64,000 nt of DNA from Vibrio plantisponsor (lineage in GTDB: Bacteria; Pseudomonadota; Gammaproteobacteria; Enterobacterales; Vibrionaceae). The notes under the pieces were generated by a model. That model did no database searches. It saw only the letters and a list, made by a program, of their open reading frames with translations, and had not been told where the DNA came from. Within the stretch, counting starts at the first letter, position 1. The number at the start of each line of letters is the position of its first letter. The position numbers and the translations under genes are program-made. Below are positions 50,357 to 58,673 of this stretch, one piece after another. The DNA lies in the NCBI RefSeq assembly GCF_013041605.1, contig NZ_JABEQC010000001.1, forward strand, positions 62,001 through 126,000, read 5' to 3'.

Positions 50357-51697
50357 ATGTCAGCTTATGAAGTTAACTTTGATGGTCTTGTCGGTTTAAC
50401 GCACAACTACGCGGGTCTTTCGTTTGGTAACGTTGCGTCTACATCGAACAAAAACGCAGTAGCAAACCCGAAACTCGCAGCGCTGCAAGGCTTAGCGAAG
50501 ATGAAAAACCTTGCAGATTCAGGATTCAAGCAAGGTGTGCTTCCTCCACAGGAGCGTCCATGCGTTCACACTCTGCGTACTTTAGGTTTCTCAGGTACTG
50601 ATGCAGAAGTGATTGCTCAAGCCGCGAAAAAAGCACCGCAACTGCTTGCGAATGTCAGTTCAGCATCATCAATGTGGGTAGCCAACGCGGCGACCGTTTC
50701 TCCTTCTGCGGATACTGCGGATGGTAAAGTTCACTTCACTGTGGCGAACCTCAACAACAAGTTCCACCGCTCCATTGAAGATCAAACCACCAGCAATGCA
50801 CTAAAAGCGATTTTTACTGATAATCAACACTTTGCTCACCATGCCGCGCTACCACAGCAAATGCTATTTGGTGACGAAGGTGCAGCGAACCACAACCGCT
50901 TATGTCGCAGCTATGGTGACAAAGGCGTCGAAGTATTCGTGTATGGTCGCCAAGCCTTTGGTGGTCAGGTTGAACCTAAAATCTTCCCTGCTCGCCAAAC
51001 GCGTGAAGCAAGTGAAGCAGTGGCTCGTCTGCATCAGTTAGACGAATCACAAACCGTATTCCTACAGCAAAACCCAGATGTAATTGACCAAGGCGTATTC
51101 CACAACGACGTGATTGCAGTAAGTAACGGCCCAGTTCTGTTCCATCACCAAGAAGCGTTTCTCAATCAAGCCCCTGTGTTTGATGAAATTCGCCGCAAGC
51201 TAGGCCAATTTGACTGTGAATTTACCCCAATCGAAGTACCGACCAACAAAGTATCAGTGCAAGACGCAGTGGGCACTTACCTATTCAACAGCCAGCTTCT
51301 AACCAAAGCTGACGGCAGTATGGTAATTGTGGTTCCAGAAGAGTCACGTAAGAACGAGCGCGTTTGGACATACCTGACAGAGCTAACCCAAAGCGGTGGT
51401 CCAATCAACGAAGTGAAAGTATTCGACCTACGCGAAAGTATGTGTAATGGTGGTGGCCCAGCTTGTCTGCGTTTGCGTGTTGTTCTTAACGAACAAGAGC
51501 TTAAAGCCGCAAACCCGCATGCACTAATGAATGATGCGCTTTATGGTTCACTGACTCAGTGGGTGAATAAACACTACCGTGATCGCCTGACTGAAGCAGA
51601 TTTGGCAGACCCGCAGCTACTGATTGAAAACCGCACTGCACTGGATGAGCTGACTCAAATCATGAACCTTGGTTCAATCTACCCATTCCAACGCTAA
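50357..51697 (+). CDS. astB: N-succinylarginine dihydrolase
   Basis: 446 residues, the AST step 2 enzyme: N-succinylarginine to N-succinylornithine, CO2 and two ammonia. Family marks: [33 protein letters not shown] (catalytic glutamate), [15 protein letters not shown] (catalytic histidine) and the nucleophilic cysteine in [12 protein letters not shown]. The length is normal. It lies 163 bases after astA and 17 bases before astE. Confidence 0.95.
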   Translation: MSAYEVNFDGLVGLTHNYAGLSFGNVASTSNKNAVANPKLAALQGLAKMKNLADSGFKQGVLPPQERPCVHTLRTLGFSGTDAEVIAQAAKKAPQLLANVSSASSMWVANAATVSPSADTADGKVHFTVANLNNKFHRSIEDQTTSNALKAIFTDNQHFAHHAALPQQMLFGDEGAANHNRLCRSYGDKGVEVFVYGRQAFGGQVEPKIFPARQTREASEAVARLHQLDESQTVFLQQNPDVIDQGVFHNDVIAVSNGPVLFHHQEAFLNQAPVFDEIRRKLGQFDCEFTPIEVPTNKVSVQDAVGTYLFNSQLLTKADGSMVIVVPEESRKNERVWTYLTELTQSGGPINEVKVFDLRESMCNGGGPACLRLRVVLNEQELKAANPHALMNDALYGSLTQWVNKHYRDRLTEADLADPQLLIENRTALDELTQIMNLGSIYPFQR

Positions 51698-51714
51698 GCA
51701 AGGATTTATTGGAA

Positions 51715-52716
51715 ATGGATTTTTTAAAACAGACATTATCAGGGGAAGCCTTTTCCCCTGCATCAGGTGAAACCGCCACTTTGCGTTGGAGTTGTCCGGC
51801 GCAAGGTATTATCGCTTTCGAGCCTGTAGCGTTCTCAAATAGCCCACAATCGAAAAGTGTGGTTATCTCCGCAGGCATTCACGGTAACGAAACCGCGCCT
51901 ATCGAGATCGTTTCTGAGTTGGTTCAGGATTTTCTAGCAGAGAGACGTTCTTTGAATGTTCGCTTGCTAGTCATTCTTGGCAACCTCGAAGCGATGCGCA
52001 CAGGTGACCGCTACCTAGAAGTGGACATGAACCGCTTATTCAGTGGTAAGCATGCCAACTATGAAGCGTGTGAAGAAACTCGCCGTGCACAAGTCATTGA
52101 ACAGCAAGTGATCTCGTTCTTTGAACAACAACCTAATACTCAGCGCGTTCACTTTGACCTGCATACCGCAAGAAAGCCGTCTTTCCATGTGCGATTTGGT
52201 CTGCTTCCTTATGTAGAATCTGGTAAGTATCAACCTGAAATGATCGAATGGCTACGTAATGTCGGCTTAGAAGCACTGGTGATCAACCATGCTCCAGCAG
52301 CAACGTTCAGCTACTTCAGCAGCCAGACTTGCGGTGCCCAAAGCTGCACTTTAGAGCTGGGTAAAGCGCTGCCATTTGGCGAAAACGATCTTTCTCAGTT
52401 TGTTGGTATCAAAGAAGGCTTAATCGCCCTCACCACTGGCACTCCTTGCCCTGACAACAGTGCACCAGAAATGCCGGTTTATAAAGTCAGCCAAGAGCTA
52501 ACCAAACTAACCGAAGCTTTTGAACTGAACTTTGCCGAAAGCGTGCAGAACTTCACCGCATTCGAAAAAGGCAGTTTGCTTGCTACCGACGGCGATAAAG
52601 AGTACCGCGTTGAACAAGATCAAGAGTGGCTGATTTTCCCTAACAGCGGCGTTCACCCGGGTCTTAGAGCGGGTTTAATGCTCACTCAAACCGAGTTAAA
52701 TGATTGGATAGCTTAA
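51715..52716 (+). CDS. astE: Succinylglutamate desuccinylase
   Basis: 333 residues from ATG 51715 (AAGGA upstream; a TTG at 51709 is possible). Zinc-dependent carboxypeptidase-like enzyme that releases glutamate and succinate, the last AST step. Zinc ligands are visible in GIHGNETAPIEI (His and Glu) and FDLHTARKPS (His), with the arginine-binding VDMNRLFSG and the catalytic glutamate in CTLELGKALPFGEND. It closes the operon. AstC and AstD, the two middle enzymes, are not in this window. Confidence 0.93.
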   Translation: MDFLKQTLSGEAFSPASGETATLRWSCPAQGIIAFEPVAFSNSPQSKSVVISAGIHGNETAPIEIVSELVQDFLAERRSLNVRLLVILGNLEAMRTGDRYLEVDMNRLFSGKHANYEACEETRRAQVIEQQVISFFEQQPNTQRVHFDLHTARKPSFHVRFGLLPYVESGKYQPEMIEWLRNVGLEALVINHAPAATFSYFSSQTCGAQSCTLELGKALPFGENDLSQFVGIKEGLIALTTGTPCPDNSAPEMPVYKVSQELTKLTEAFELNFAESVQNFTAFEKGSLLATDGDKEYRVEQDQEWLIFPNSGVHPGLRAGLMLTQTELNDWIA

Positions 52717-52736
52717 CTATCAAACCTCACTTCCTC

Positions 52737-52794
52737 TAAGCGCAATTTGTCACTTTGAATTCAAGATTGAATATGAAATGGTAGGTTGCGCTTA
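52737..52794 (+). terminator. Long inverted repeat after astE
   Basis: TAAGCGCAA (52737) and TTGCGCTTA (52786) pair across a 40-base interior, followed by ATTATTTTTAG. Likely the operon's terminator or a 3'-end stabilising structure. Confidence 0.5.
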
Positions 52795-52998
52795 ATTATT
52801 TTTAGCCCAAACTTTTTATAACGACATCAAGCTTTTTATGCAGACCGATGTAACACTCAGCAACAGACAACGTTGCTTGGCTGAGCAGCGGTTCTTATAT
52901 CTTCAATGTTTGCTCACGAACAGCGAAACATTGGTCACTGTTTCCCAACTTGCGCTCGTGCTAGCATCTGAGCAGAAACAACACTTAGGGGTACAAAT

Positions 52999-53343
52999 AT
53001 GTCATCAGACCATTACGGAACCAGTGCCAATTACGCACGAAAAGAAGCCGACTATCGAGAGAAAGCGCTCAAACTCTACCCTTGGGTATGCGGAAGGTGT
53101 GCTAGAGAGTTTGTATACTCAAACCTGCGAGAACTAACGGTTCACCACAAAGATCATGACCATACCAATAACCCCGAAGATGGCAGCAACTGGGAGTTGT
53201 TGTGTCTCTACTGCCACGATCATGAACACAGTAAATACCTAGAACATGACCTGTATGGCAGTGACGTCAAGCCTGGTGAAGACGAACACAAAGGAGCGAC
53301 ATACAATCCATTTGCTGATCTAGCAAAGATGATGAAGAAGTGA
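52999..53343 (+). CDS. yajD: HNH nuclease, YajD family
   Basis: 114 residues. HNH fold with a zinc-binding frame: CGRCAREF (first Cys pair), LTVHHKDHDHTNNPEDGSNW (catalytic histidines) and LLCLYCHDHEH (second Cys pair). YajD proteins are small stand-alone HNH enzymes conserved in enteric and marine bacteria; the physiological DNA target is unknown. The ATG follows a run containing AGGGG. It is not next to any mobile element. Confidence 0.9.
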   Translation: MSSDHYGTSANYARKEADYREKALKLYPWVCGRCAREFVYSNLRELTVHHKDHDHTNNPEDGSNWELLCLYCHDHEHSKYLEHDLYGSDVKPGEDEHKGATYNPFADLAKMMKK

Positions 53344-53497
53344 AACTAAGTACATGGGCGAACTAGCGCTATAGCGCTTTTGCCCTAAACGAGTTTAAGC
53401 TAGCTAAGACAATTCACACCTTAATGTCTATTGAGATAGTAATTTGCCAGAAAACGCGCATAATCTCGCAATACAACACTCAAAGAAGAAATTACCT

Positions 53498-53866
53498 ATG
53501 ACTGACTTTCAATATTACTTTCATCAACTGCCTTGTTTTAACTGTAAAAAAACCACAGTGAGTACTGATCTTGGTTGGTTAACGGCTGCAATGAAAGAGG
53601 ATGTTTTAGCGCAAGTGGCTGCAATCATCGAGCAAGGTGACGTTGAACCAGACCTATCTGTAAACGTGACTTGTACTAAAGAAGAAGCTCGTGATTACTT
53701 ATTGCTGAACTTTTACGGCTACTCTGAAGAAGAGCTTGAGAATCAAGTTGAAACGGAAGACGAGCAAGAAGTAGCGGATGAAATCGCAGAACTATTGGAA
53801 GAAAATACAGTCGTCTTTGAACACGAAATTGCACTACAAAGTTGTACTGATTGCGACGTTGAATAA
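53498..53866 (+). CDS. Conserved hypothetical protein with two Cys-pair motifs
   Basis: About 122 residues from ATG 53498 (an upstream TTG is unlikely). The N-terminus carries CFNCKK (about 13-18), and the C-terminus ends with SCTDCDVE, suggesting one zinc site formed by the two ends. The middle is acidic and helical (EEELENQVETEDEQEVADEI). Soluble; family not recognised. The gene ends just before a strong bidirectional terminator. Confidence 0.75.
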   Translation: MTDFQYYFHQLPCFNCKKTTVSTDLGWLTAAMKEDVLAQVAAIIEQGDVEPDLSVNVTCTKEEARDYLLLNFYGYSEEELENQVETEDEQEVADEIAELLEENTVVFEHEIALQSCTDCDVE

Positions 53867-53904
53867 TCAAAGTCAGTGTAATCATTACGCTTAAACAAAT
53901 AATT

Positions 53905-53938
53905 AAGGCGTTAGCAGGTGCGAATTTGCTAACGCCTT
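53905..53938. terminator. Bidirectional rho-independent terminator
   Basis: Perfect 12-bp stem AAGGCGTTAGCA/TGCTAACGCCTT, 10-base loop, then TTTT; between converging genes. Confidence 0.9.
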
Positions 53939-53959
53939 TTTGCTTTCTGCGGGTTTTAA

Positions 53960-54574
53960 TTAAACACGGCTTCTAGCAAGTAATAGGTTCATTTTCCCTT
54001 TCGCTGTTTTACTAACGGTTTGCATAAACTCGAAACTTGGCTTTACGATTCCGGCTTGCTCTAAGTCTTCAACCATTCTAAGCCAGAGGTGGGCTGTCAT
54101 TTGTGCATCGGCTAGGGCTCGGTGAAAAACGCCGTTGTTTTCGATGTTTTTGTAGCGAACAAGCTCGCCAAGTTTGTGTGACGGTGCATCTGGAATCAGT
54201 CGTCTTGCCACCAGTAAAGAGCAAGCAAACTCACCTGAGTAACTGCAATTGATTCTCTCAAGTTCTGCGTCTAGAAAACGTTTATCGAACGAAGCGTTAT
54301 GCGCTATCAGGTTCTCATCAGCAATAAACTCACTAAATGCTGCCATTACTTCGCCGCAGCTTGGAGCTGTGCGCAACATGTTGTTGGTAATGCCAGTGTA
54401 ACTTTCAATAAATGAGCTGACTCTGAAGCCGGGATTCATGAGTTGCTGAAAACTATCAACTATCTCACCATCCACTAATTTAACCGCACCTATTTCAATG
54501 GCGCGGTCACCGAGATTGGGAGAAAGGCCAGTGGTTTCAAAGTCGAGTACCACCAGAGAATTGGCTTGAGGCAT
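53960..54574 (-). CDS. DnaQ-like 3'-5' exonuclease (DEDDh)
   Basis: 204 residues. All three exonuclease motifs are present: [11 protein letters not shown] (Exo I, Asp and Glu), [14 protein letters not shown] (Exo II) and [13 protein letters not shown] (Exo III, DEDDh type). The stand-alone size resembles the PolC/DnaQ-like exonucleases of unknown pathway; it lacks the polymerase-clamp binding tail that would mark the replicative epsilon subunit, so a repair or RNA-processing role is possible. Single gene. Confidence 0.88.
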   Translation of the reverse strand: MPQANSLVVLDFETTGLSPNLGDRAIEIGAVKLVDGEIVDSFQQLMNPGFRVSSFIESYTGITNNMLRTAPSCGEVMAAFSEFIADENLIAHNASFDKRFLDAELERINCSYSGEFACSLLVARRLIPDAPSHKLGELVRYKNIENNGVFHRALADAQMTAHLWLRMVEDLEQAGIVKPSFEFMQTVSKTAKGKMNLLLARSRV

Positions 54575-54655
54575 GAGGTTTTCCGGCTAAAAATTTGTAC
54601 AAGAGTATCTTCGAAAGCGCTAGAAAAAGAAAGGCGACGAGTAGGATACAACAAA

Positions 54656-54688
54656 AAAGGTTACCGATTGATTAACCGATAACCTTTC
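54656..54688. repeat. 33-bp direct repeat, copy 1 (also a terminator hairpin)
   Basis: Identical base for base to 57547-57579, same orientation. It starts AAAGGTTACCG and ends CCGATAACCTTTC, and folds as a hairpin. On minus it is followed by a T-run (TTTTTT), so it can terminate the 54740 gene. Confidence 0.85.
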
Positions 54689-54739
54689 ATTTCGCGATGA
54701 TGAAATGTCGCCATTCCCCCAGAACTATTGACCACTATC

Positions 54740-55036
54740 TTAACGCTTTAAAGCATAGTGAAAATGCTGTCCTTCCGAATTTAGGTTGACCACATCTCGA
54801 ATGGTTTTATATCCACGTTTAGATATTTCGATGTCATAACCTTCTTCTTTAAAAGGAAGTTTCATCCCGTATCGATACTTAGGTTTGATATTCATTACCC
54901 GAATCGTTGCATTCTTCGGAGTGGTAGTAATGTTGAATTCAAACAGCATGTTGCGTGCATAGAATTTGGGGACGGTAAGTTTTTGGGCATGCCCTTCTTT
55001 AATCACTACTTTTCCTTTGCAATACTTTTGACTCAT
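54740..55036 (-). CDS. Small PEGA-domain-like protein
   Basis: 98 residues with no signal peptide. The C-terminal part matches the PEGA pattern: NATIRVMNIKPKYRYGMKLP, then GYDIEISKRGYKTIRDVV, where short beta strands surround the G-Y-x-I and K-x-G-Y-K-T motifs. PEGA domains are usually surface-exposed and joined to lipoproteins or kinases; here the domain stands alone, preceded by about 35 basic residues. It diverges from the FtsZ-like gene (150-base gap). Confidence 0.75.
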   Translation of the reverse strand: MSQKYCKGKVVIKEGHAQKLTVPKFYARNMLFEFNITTTPKNATIRVMNIKPKYRYGMKLPFKEEGYDIEISKRGYKTIRDVVNLNSEGQHFHYALKR

Positions 55037-55186
55037 TTAACCATTTGATTAACTGATACTTTTAGCTTGATCAAGTTACGAGTAAAACTACGCTTGCCTC
55101 TTCTCTTTGACAGAGTAGTATTACCACTATCTAAATAACGCTGCAAAAGCTAGCCGCTATCATCTTCATTCAAGCAGGAGATAACA

Positions 55187-55798
55187 ATGTTTGAACCCGT
55201 CGAATCTGTCGCTGATGAGTTACAAATAGCCATATGTATACCTAATTTAGCTTCCCTAGAAAATGGGTATTCTATTGCAACACATGAACTTACAGAGTCG
55301 ACTTTATCTCACATCCGGCTTGACGCCCTATTTGTATCTGGTCTTTCTCTTAAACAACATTCTGAATTATCAAAAATTTGTCTGTTGCATCATGTTGAAC
55401 TTGTTGTGTTCGATAATCCTAAAAAGGATTCAACAGCCATTAGAGACGTTGTTATTAATTTAACTAATAAATTGGCTTCGAAAGAAATGCCAAATAATCT
55501 GGACTTAGCGGACATCCGTAGTTTGAATCAATCATCAGACTGTCTCTTCGCTTTTAATAGCAAAGAGAGTGCAATAGATTTCATGAAATATCAGCAATTA
55601 GGCGCTGTGGTTGGTGGTATTTATCTTGCTCATGGGGATGTCGGCTTAGGTGAGTATGAATCGACGAATAACGCATTGCTGCATTACTTCTCCGAGAAGG
55701 CTATTTTGTGTTCCAGTTTTCTCTCAGTTGGGGTTTCCGATTGCACAATCCTTCTCGGTATAAAAAGCCCATTCAGAACAAACAATAATCACAACTGA
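55187..55798 (+). CDS. Divergent FtsZ-like (tubulin-fold) protein lacking the GTP-binding glycine motif, tentative
   Basis: 203 residues; the coding status is good (AGGAGATAACA before the ATG). The C-terminal half parallels FtsZ: NNLDLADIRSLN matches the FtsZ stretch around NVDFADVR, and GIYLAHGDVGLGEYESTNNA matches the NITAG..L.EFETVGNT region, followed by a strand like the FtsZ end (TILLGIK). Earlier, LDALFVSGLSLKQHS and VELVVFDNP occupy the place of the strands around GGGTGTG, but that GTP-binding loop is missing. It is thus either a degenerate FtsZ relative or a chance resemblance. If real, it may bind FtsZ rather than GTP. AT-rich relative to neighbours. Confidence 0.5.
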   Translation: MFEPVESVADELQIAICIPNLASLENGYSIATHELTESTLSHIRLDALFVSGLSLKQHSELSKICLLHHVELVVFDNPKKDSTAIRDVVINLTNKLASKEMPNNLDLADIRSLNQSSDCLFAFNSKESAIDFMKYQQLGAVVGGIYLAHGDVGLGEYESTNNALLHYFSEKAILCSSFLSVGVSDCTILLGIKSPFRTNNNHN

Positions 55799-55965
55799 AA
55801 AACCATAAATCACTTTGATTTCATAATCACTGCCTATTTATTGTTGTAACTTTGATCCTAAATATATTCACGAAATCGATAAATATTATACTTCTTCAGA
55901 ATGTCACCTACGTCATTGCTAGATGAGAAATTATTCCAGCATGATAACTGTTCATGGAGTTGAAA

Positions 55966-57456
55966 ATGTTAATATCGATGCGAACTGTACTTTTATCTGC
56001 ATTACTAGGGCTTTTAATTGGGTGTGCGACGAATCCATCCGTATCAACAGGTAATAATCTCAGTCTGTCTGACTTAGCGATTGTTGATAACGGTAAGGCA
56101 AAGTTGGTTCTTTACAGAAACTGGCATTTTGTTAATGGTGGTGTGCCATCTGCTTTTTATATCAATGACGAAATGGTGTGCGAGTTCCGCTCAGGTTTAT
56201 GTTCCTTGGAACTTACACCGGGTGAATACAATATTTCTTTTGCATTGCCATCCAGTACTATTAAAGAAGGTATTAAGCCAAGTGAGAGTACCAGCTCATT
56301 CGTAAGTCATATCAAAGCGGTGTTAAAGCCAAACACCTTATATAGTATTTATTCGGATGGTAAAGGTAGCCGAACTAGTGGATTAGTCACAGGTTTATCA
56401 AACGACGCTCTTGGTACTGAAGTGTACACGCCCAACGCAACGGCATTCGTACCGCTCCTAAGCTATGGATTAGTATTGGAAAGACAGCTCAAAAAGGAAA
56501 AGCAAGATGAAATAAACCGCATTGAAGCAGAAAGGCTTGCCAAACTCAAAGAGTTGGAGGCCCAGAAGAAGGCTGAAGAACAAAAACGCGAACGACAAAG
56601 AATTGAACAAGAAAAACGCTTAAAAGCCGAACAAGCCGCTAAGTTGCAAAAGGAAAAAGAAGAGGCAGAACGCCTAAGACTGGCGAAGATAGAAGCCTCT
56701 AAAACGCCTGAACAAAGAGCCCTCGAAAAGGCGTTGGTAGAGTGGAAAAGTGATCGAGCAAGTTTGCAAAAAAGCTTGGACGCCGAATATAAAAGCCTCA
56801 GGCGTGAATGGAGCAAACGTTGCCAGGATGTGTTAGATGACTTTTTTCAGGCTGACTTGGGTCCAGGAGAGCATATGTGCACTGCCTGCGACCGCTGTGA
56901 TGACAGTAAAAGCAGTGCCCTTGAACGTTTAACAGAACAAAATGAAAGAAGAATGGCGCAATGGACTCGAGCCAATCCCAAACCAACCCTTGAATCGGTA
57001 GCTATGAGTGCAAATGCAAAAGCGACAAGCGCATCTCCAAGTAACCATCCTTCATCGCTTCGAATAACAAAAATGTATTACAAAGATGCTTACGCAGACA
57101 CAACCATATCAGTTCCCGCAGAGTTCTATGGTAAATATGTTTTTACAAAAGAAGACACGCCAGGTTTCGATCAAACATACATATTTAACAAAGATGGTAC
57201 TGGCTCTTACAAGAGCAATCCAGAGGGTTATTACAAAACAAGAAAAATAACCCAATGGGGTGTTTTAGTTGAAAACAATGAGATCTTTAAAAAGAATGTG
57301 ACCTATCGTTATTATGAGCAAAGAACAGCAAGTGCAATGATTATTGTATTCTTGTTGGAAGATGGTGAAGCAGGAACGAACTTGTTCTTTATTAATGATG
57401 GACACCCTTCCGTATTTGGCCCTTATGGCGCAGTAATACATAAAGTTGAACAGTGA
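55966..57456 (+). CDS. Lipoprotein with DUF2846-like domain, coiled coil and Cys cluster
   Basis: 496 residues from ATG 55966 (GGAG seven bases upstream; an in-frame ATG at 55954 lacks a site). The signal peptide ends in the lipobox LLIGC, and the next residues are ATN, so an outer-membrane destination is plausible. A DUF2846-like domain (about 35-130, KAKLVLYRNWHF, LTPGEYNISF) is followed by a long charged helix (about 170-260, KKAEEQKRERQRIEQEKRLK), a four-cysteine element (CTACDRC), a low-complexity linker and a separate C-terminal beta-rich domain (TYIFNKDGTGSYKSNPEG). Function not known; envelope stress or structural roles are possible. Confidence 0.82.
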   Translation: MLISMRTVLLSALLGLLIGCATNPSVSTGNNLSLSDLAIVDNGKAKLVLYRNWHFVNGGVPSAFYINDEMVCEFRSGLCSLELTPGEYNISFALPSSTIKEGIKPSESTSSFVSHIKAVLKPNTLYSIYSDGKGSRTSGLVTGLSNDALGTEVYTPNATAFVPLLSYGLVLERQLKKEKQDEINRIEAERLAKLKELEAQKKAEEQKRERQRIEQEKRLKAEQAAKLQKEKEEAERLRLAKIEASKTPEQRALEKALVEWKSDRASLQKSLDAEYKSLRREWSKRCQDVLDDFFQADLGPGEHMCTACDRCDDSKSSALERLTEQNERRMAQWTRANPKPTLESVAMSANAKATSASPSNHPSSLRITKMYYKDAYADTTISVPAEFYGKYVFTKEDTPGFDQTYIFNKDGTGSYKSNPEGYYKTRKITQWGVLVENNEIFKKNVTYRYYEQRTASAMIIVFLLEDGEAGTNLFFINDGHPSVFGPYGAVIHKVEQ

Positions 57457-57546
57457 AATATTACGGGCGTTGTTTGTTTGGTTCAGTTTCTTTTAGAGAA
57501 CACGGTGATATTCAGCGAGTAATTAGCTTATGTATCTAAGTTCTAG

Positions 57547-57579
57547 AAAGGTTACCGATTGATTAACCGATAACCTTTC
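57547..57579. repeat. 33-bp direct repeat, copy 2 (terminator between converging genes)
   Basis: Identical to 54656-54688, same orientation. It lies between the lipoprotein gene and mesD, which end towards each other, and probably terminates both. Confidence 0.85.
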
Positions 57580-57610
57580 GAGTTGACTTAATTCATGTGA
57601 TTAAACGTTG

Positions 57611-58642
57611 TTATTTGGCTAAAAGCTCGTTTCTCACAATCTCAGCACCGGCGCTGAGTGCGCTGAGTTTTTCACGTGCTACCTCACGAGGTAGCGGAGC
57701 CATACCGCAGTTTGTACATGGGTAAAGCTTGTCGGCATCAACATATTTCAGCGCTTCACGCAGCGTTGCTGCAACAGCTTCTGGAGTTTCAATGTTGTTG
57801 GTTGCCACATCAATAGCACCGACCATCACTTTTTTACCGCGAACCAGTTCAAGCAGATCCATTGGTACATGCGAGTTATGACACTCTAAAGATATGATGT
57901 CGATATTCGATTTCTGCAGTTTAGGGAACACCTCTTCGTATTGACGCCATTCACTGCCTAAAGTCTTTTTCCAATCGGTATTGGCTTTGATTCCATAGCC
58001 ATAACAAATATGCACTGCGGTTTCGCATTTCAAACCTTCGATTGCGCGTTCCAGCGCCTCGATACCCCAGTCGTTAACTTCATCGAAGAAAACGTTGAAC
58101 GCAGGTTCATCAAACTGGATGATGTCCACACCAGCCGCTTCAAGTTCTTTTGCTTCTTCATTCAGAATTTTAGCGAACTCAAACGCTAACTCTTTACGAG
58201 ATTTATAATGCGCGTCGTACAGCGTATCAACCATGGTCATAGGCCCTGGAAGTGCCCATTTAATCGGCTTGTCTGTCTGTGAACGCAGGAATTTTGCATC
58301 TTCAACAAACACGGCTTTTTGTCGTGAAACAGGACCCACAACGCTTGGTACGCTAGCTTCGTAACGGTCACGAATTTTCACTGTCTGGCGGTTTTCAAAA
58401 TCAACGCCATTTAGGTGTTCAATAAAGGTAGTCACAAAGTGCTGACGAGTCTGCTCGCCGTCACTCACGATGTCTGTGCCTGCGAGCAGCTGCTCCTGTA
58501 GTGCTACACGCAGTGCATCGTGTTTACCGTCAATCAGCTCTTGTCCTTCTAGTTTCCAAGGAGACCAAAGTACTTCTGGTTGAGCTAGCCAAATAGGTTT
58601 AGGCAGGCTGCCTGCCGTCGATGTTGGGAATAATTTTGTCAT
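57611..58642 (-). CDS. mesD: Core MetE-like methionine synthase MesD
   Basis: 343 residues, equivalent to the catalytic (C-terminal) half of MetE only. Zinc/homocysteine residues are visible: the histidine and cysteine in VHICYGYG, the glutamate in SLECHNSHVP and the cysteine pair CTNCGMAPLP. The substrate region FDEPAFNVFFDEV also matches. Stand-alone core-MetE enzymes next to DUF1852 form the MesD family, which needs the DUF1852 partner MesX and does not use methylfolate-glutamate. The neighbour at 58674 is exactly that partner. The mes operon has its own terminator at 57547. Confidence 0.9.
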   Translation of the reverse strand: MTKLFPTSTAGSLPKPIWLAQPEVLWSPWKLEGQELIDGKHDALRVALQEQLLAGTDIVSDGEQTRQHFVTTFIEHLNGVDFENRQTVKIRDRYEASVPSVVGPVSRQKAVFVEDAKFLRSQTDKPIKWALPGPMTMVDTLYDAHYKSRKELAFEFAKILNEEAKELEAAGVDIIQFDEPAFNVFFDEVNDWGIEALERAIEGLKCETAVHICYGYGIKANTDWKKTLGSEWRQYEEVFPKLQKSNIDIISLECHNSHVPMDLLELVRGKKVMVGAIDVATNNIETPEAVAATLREALKYVDADKLYPCTNCGMAPLPREVAREKLSALSAGAEIVRNELLAK

Positions 58643-58673
58643 AATGTTGGCTGTTCTTCTGTCTCGTTAAGGA

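Noticed and set aside
52838..53137. 99-codon plus-strand frame before and into yajD
   Set aside because: Overlaps yajD in another frame and has no recognised domain; yajD carries the complete HNH motif.
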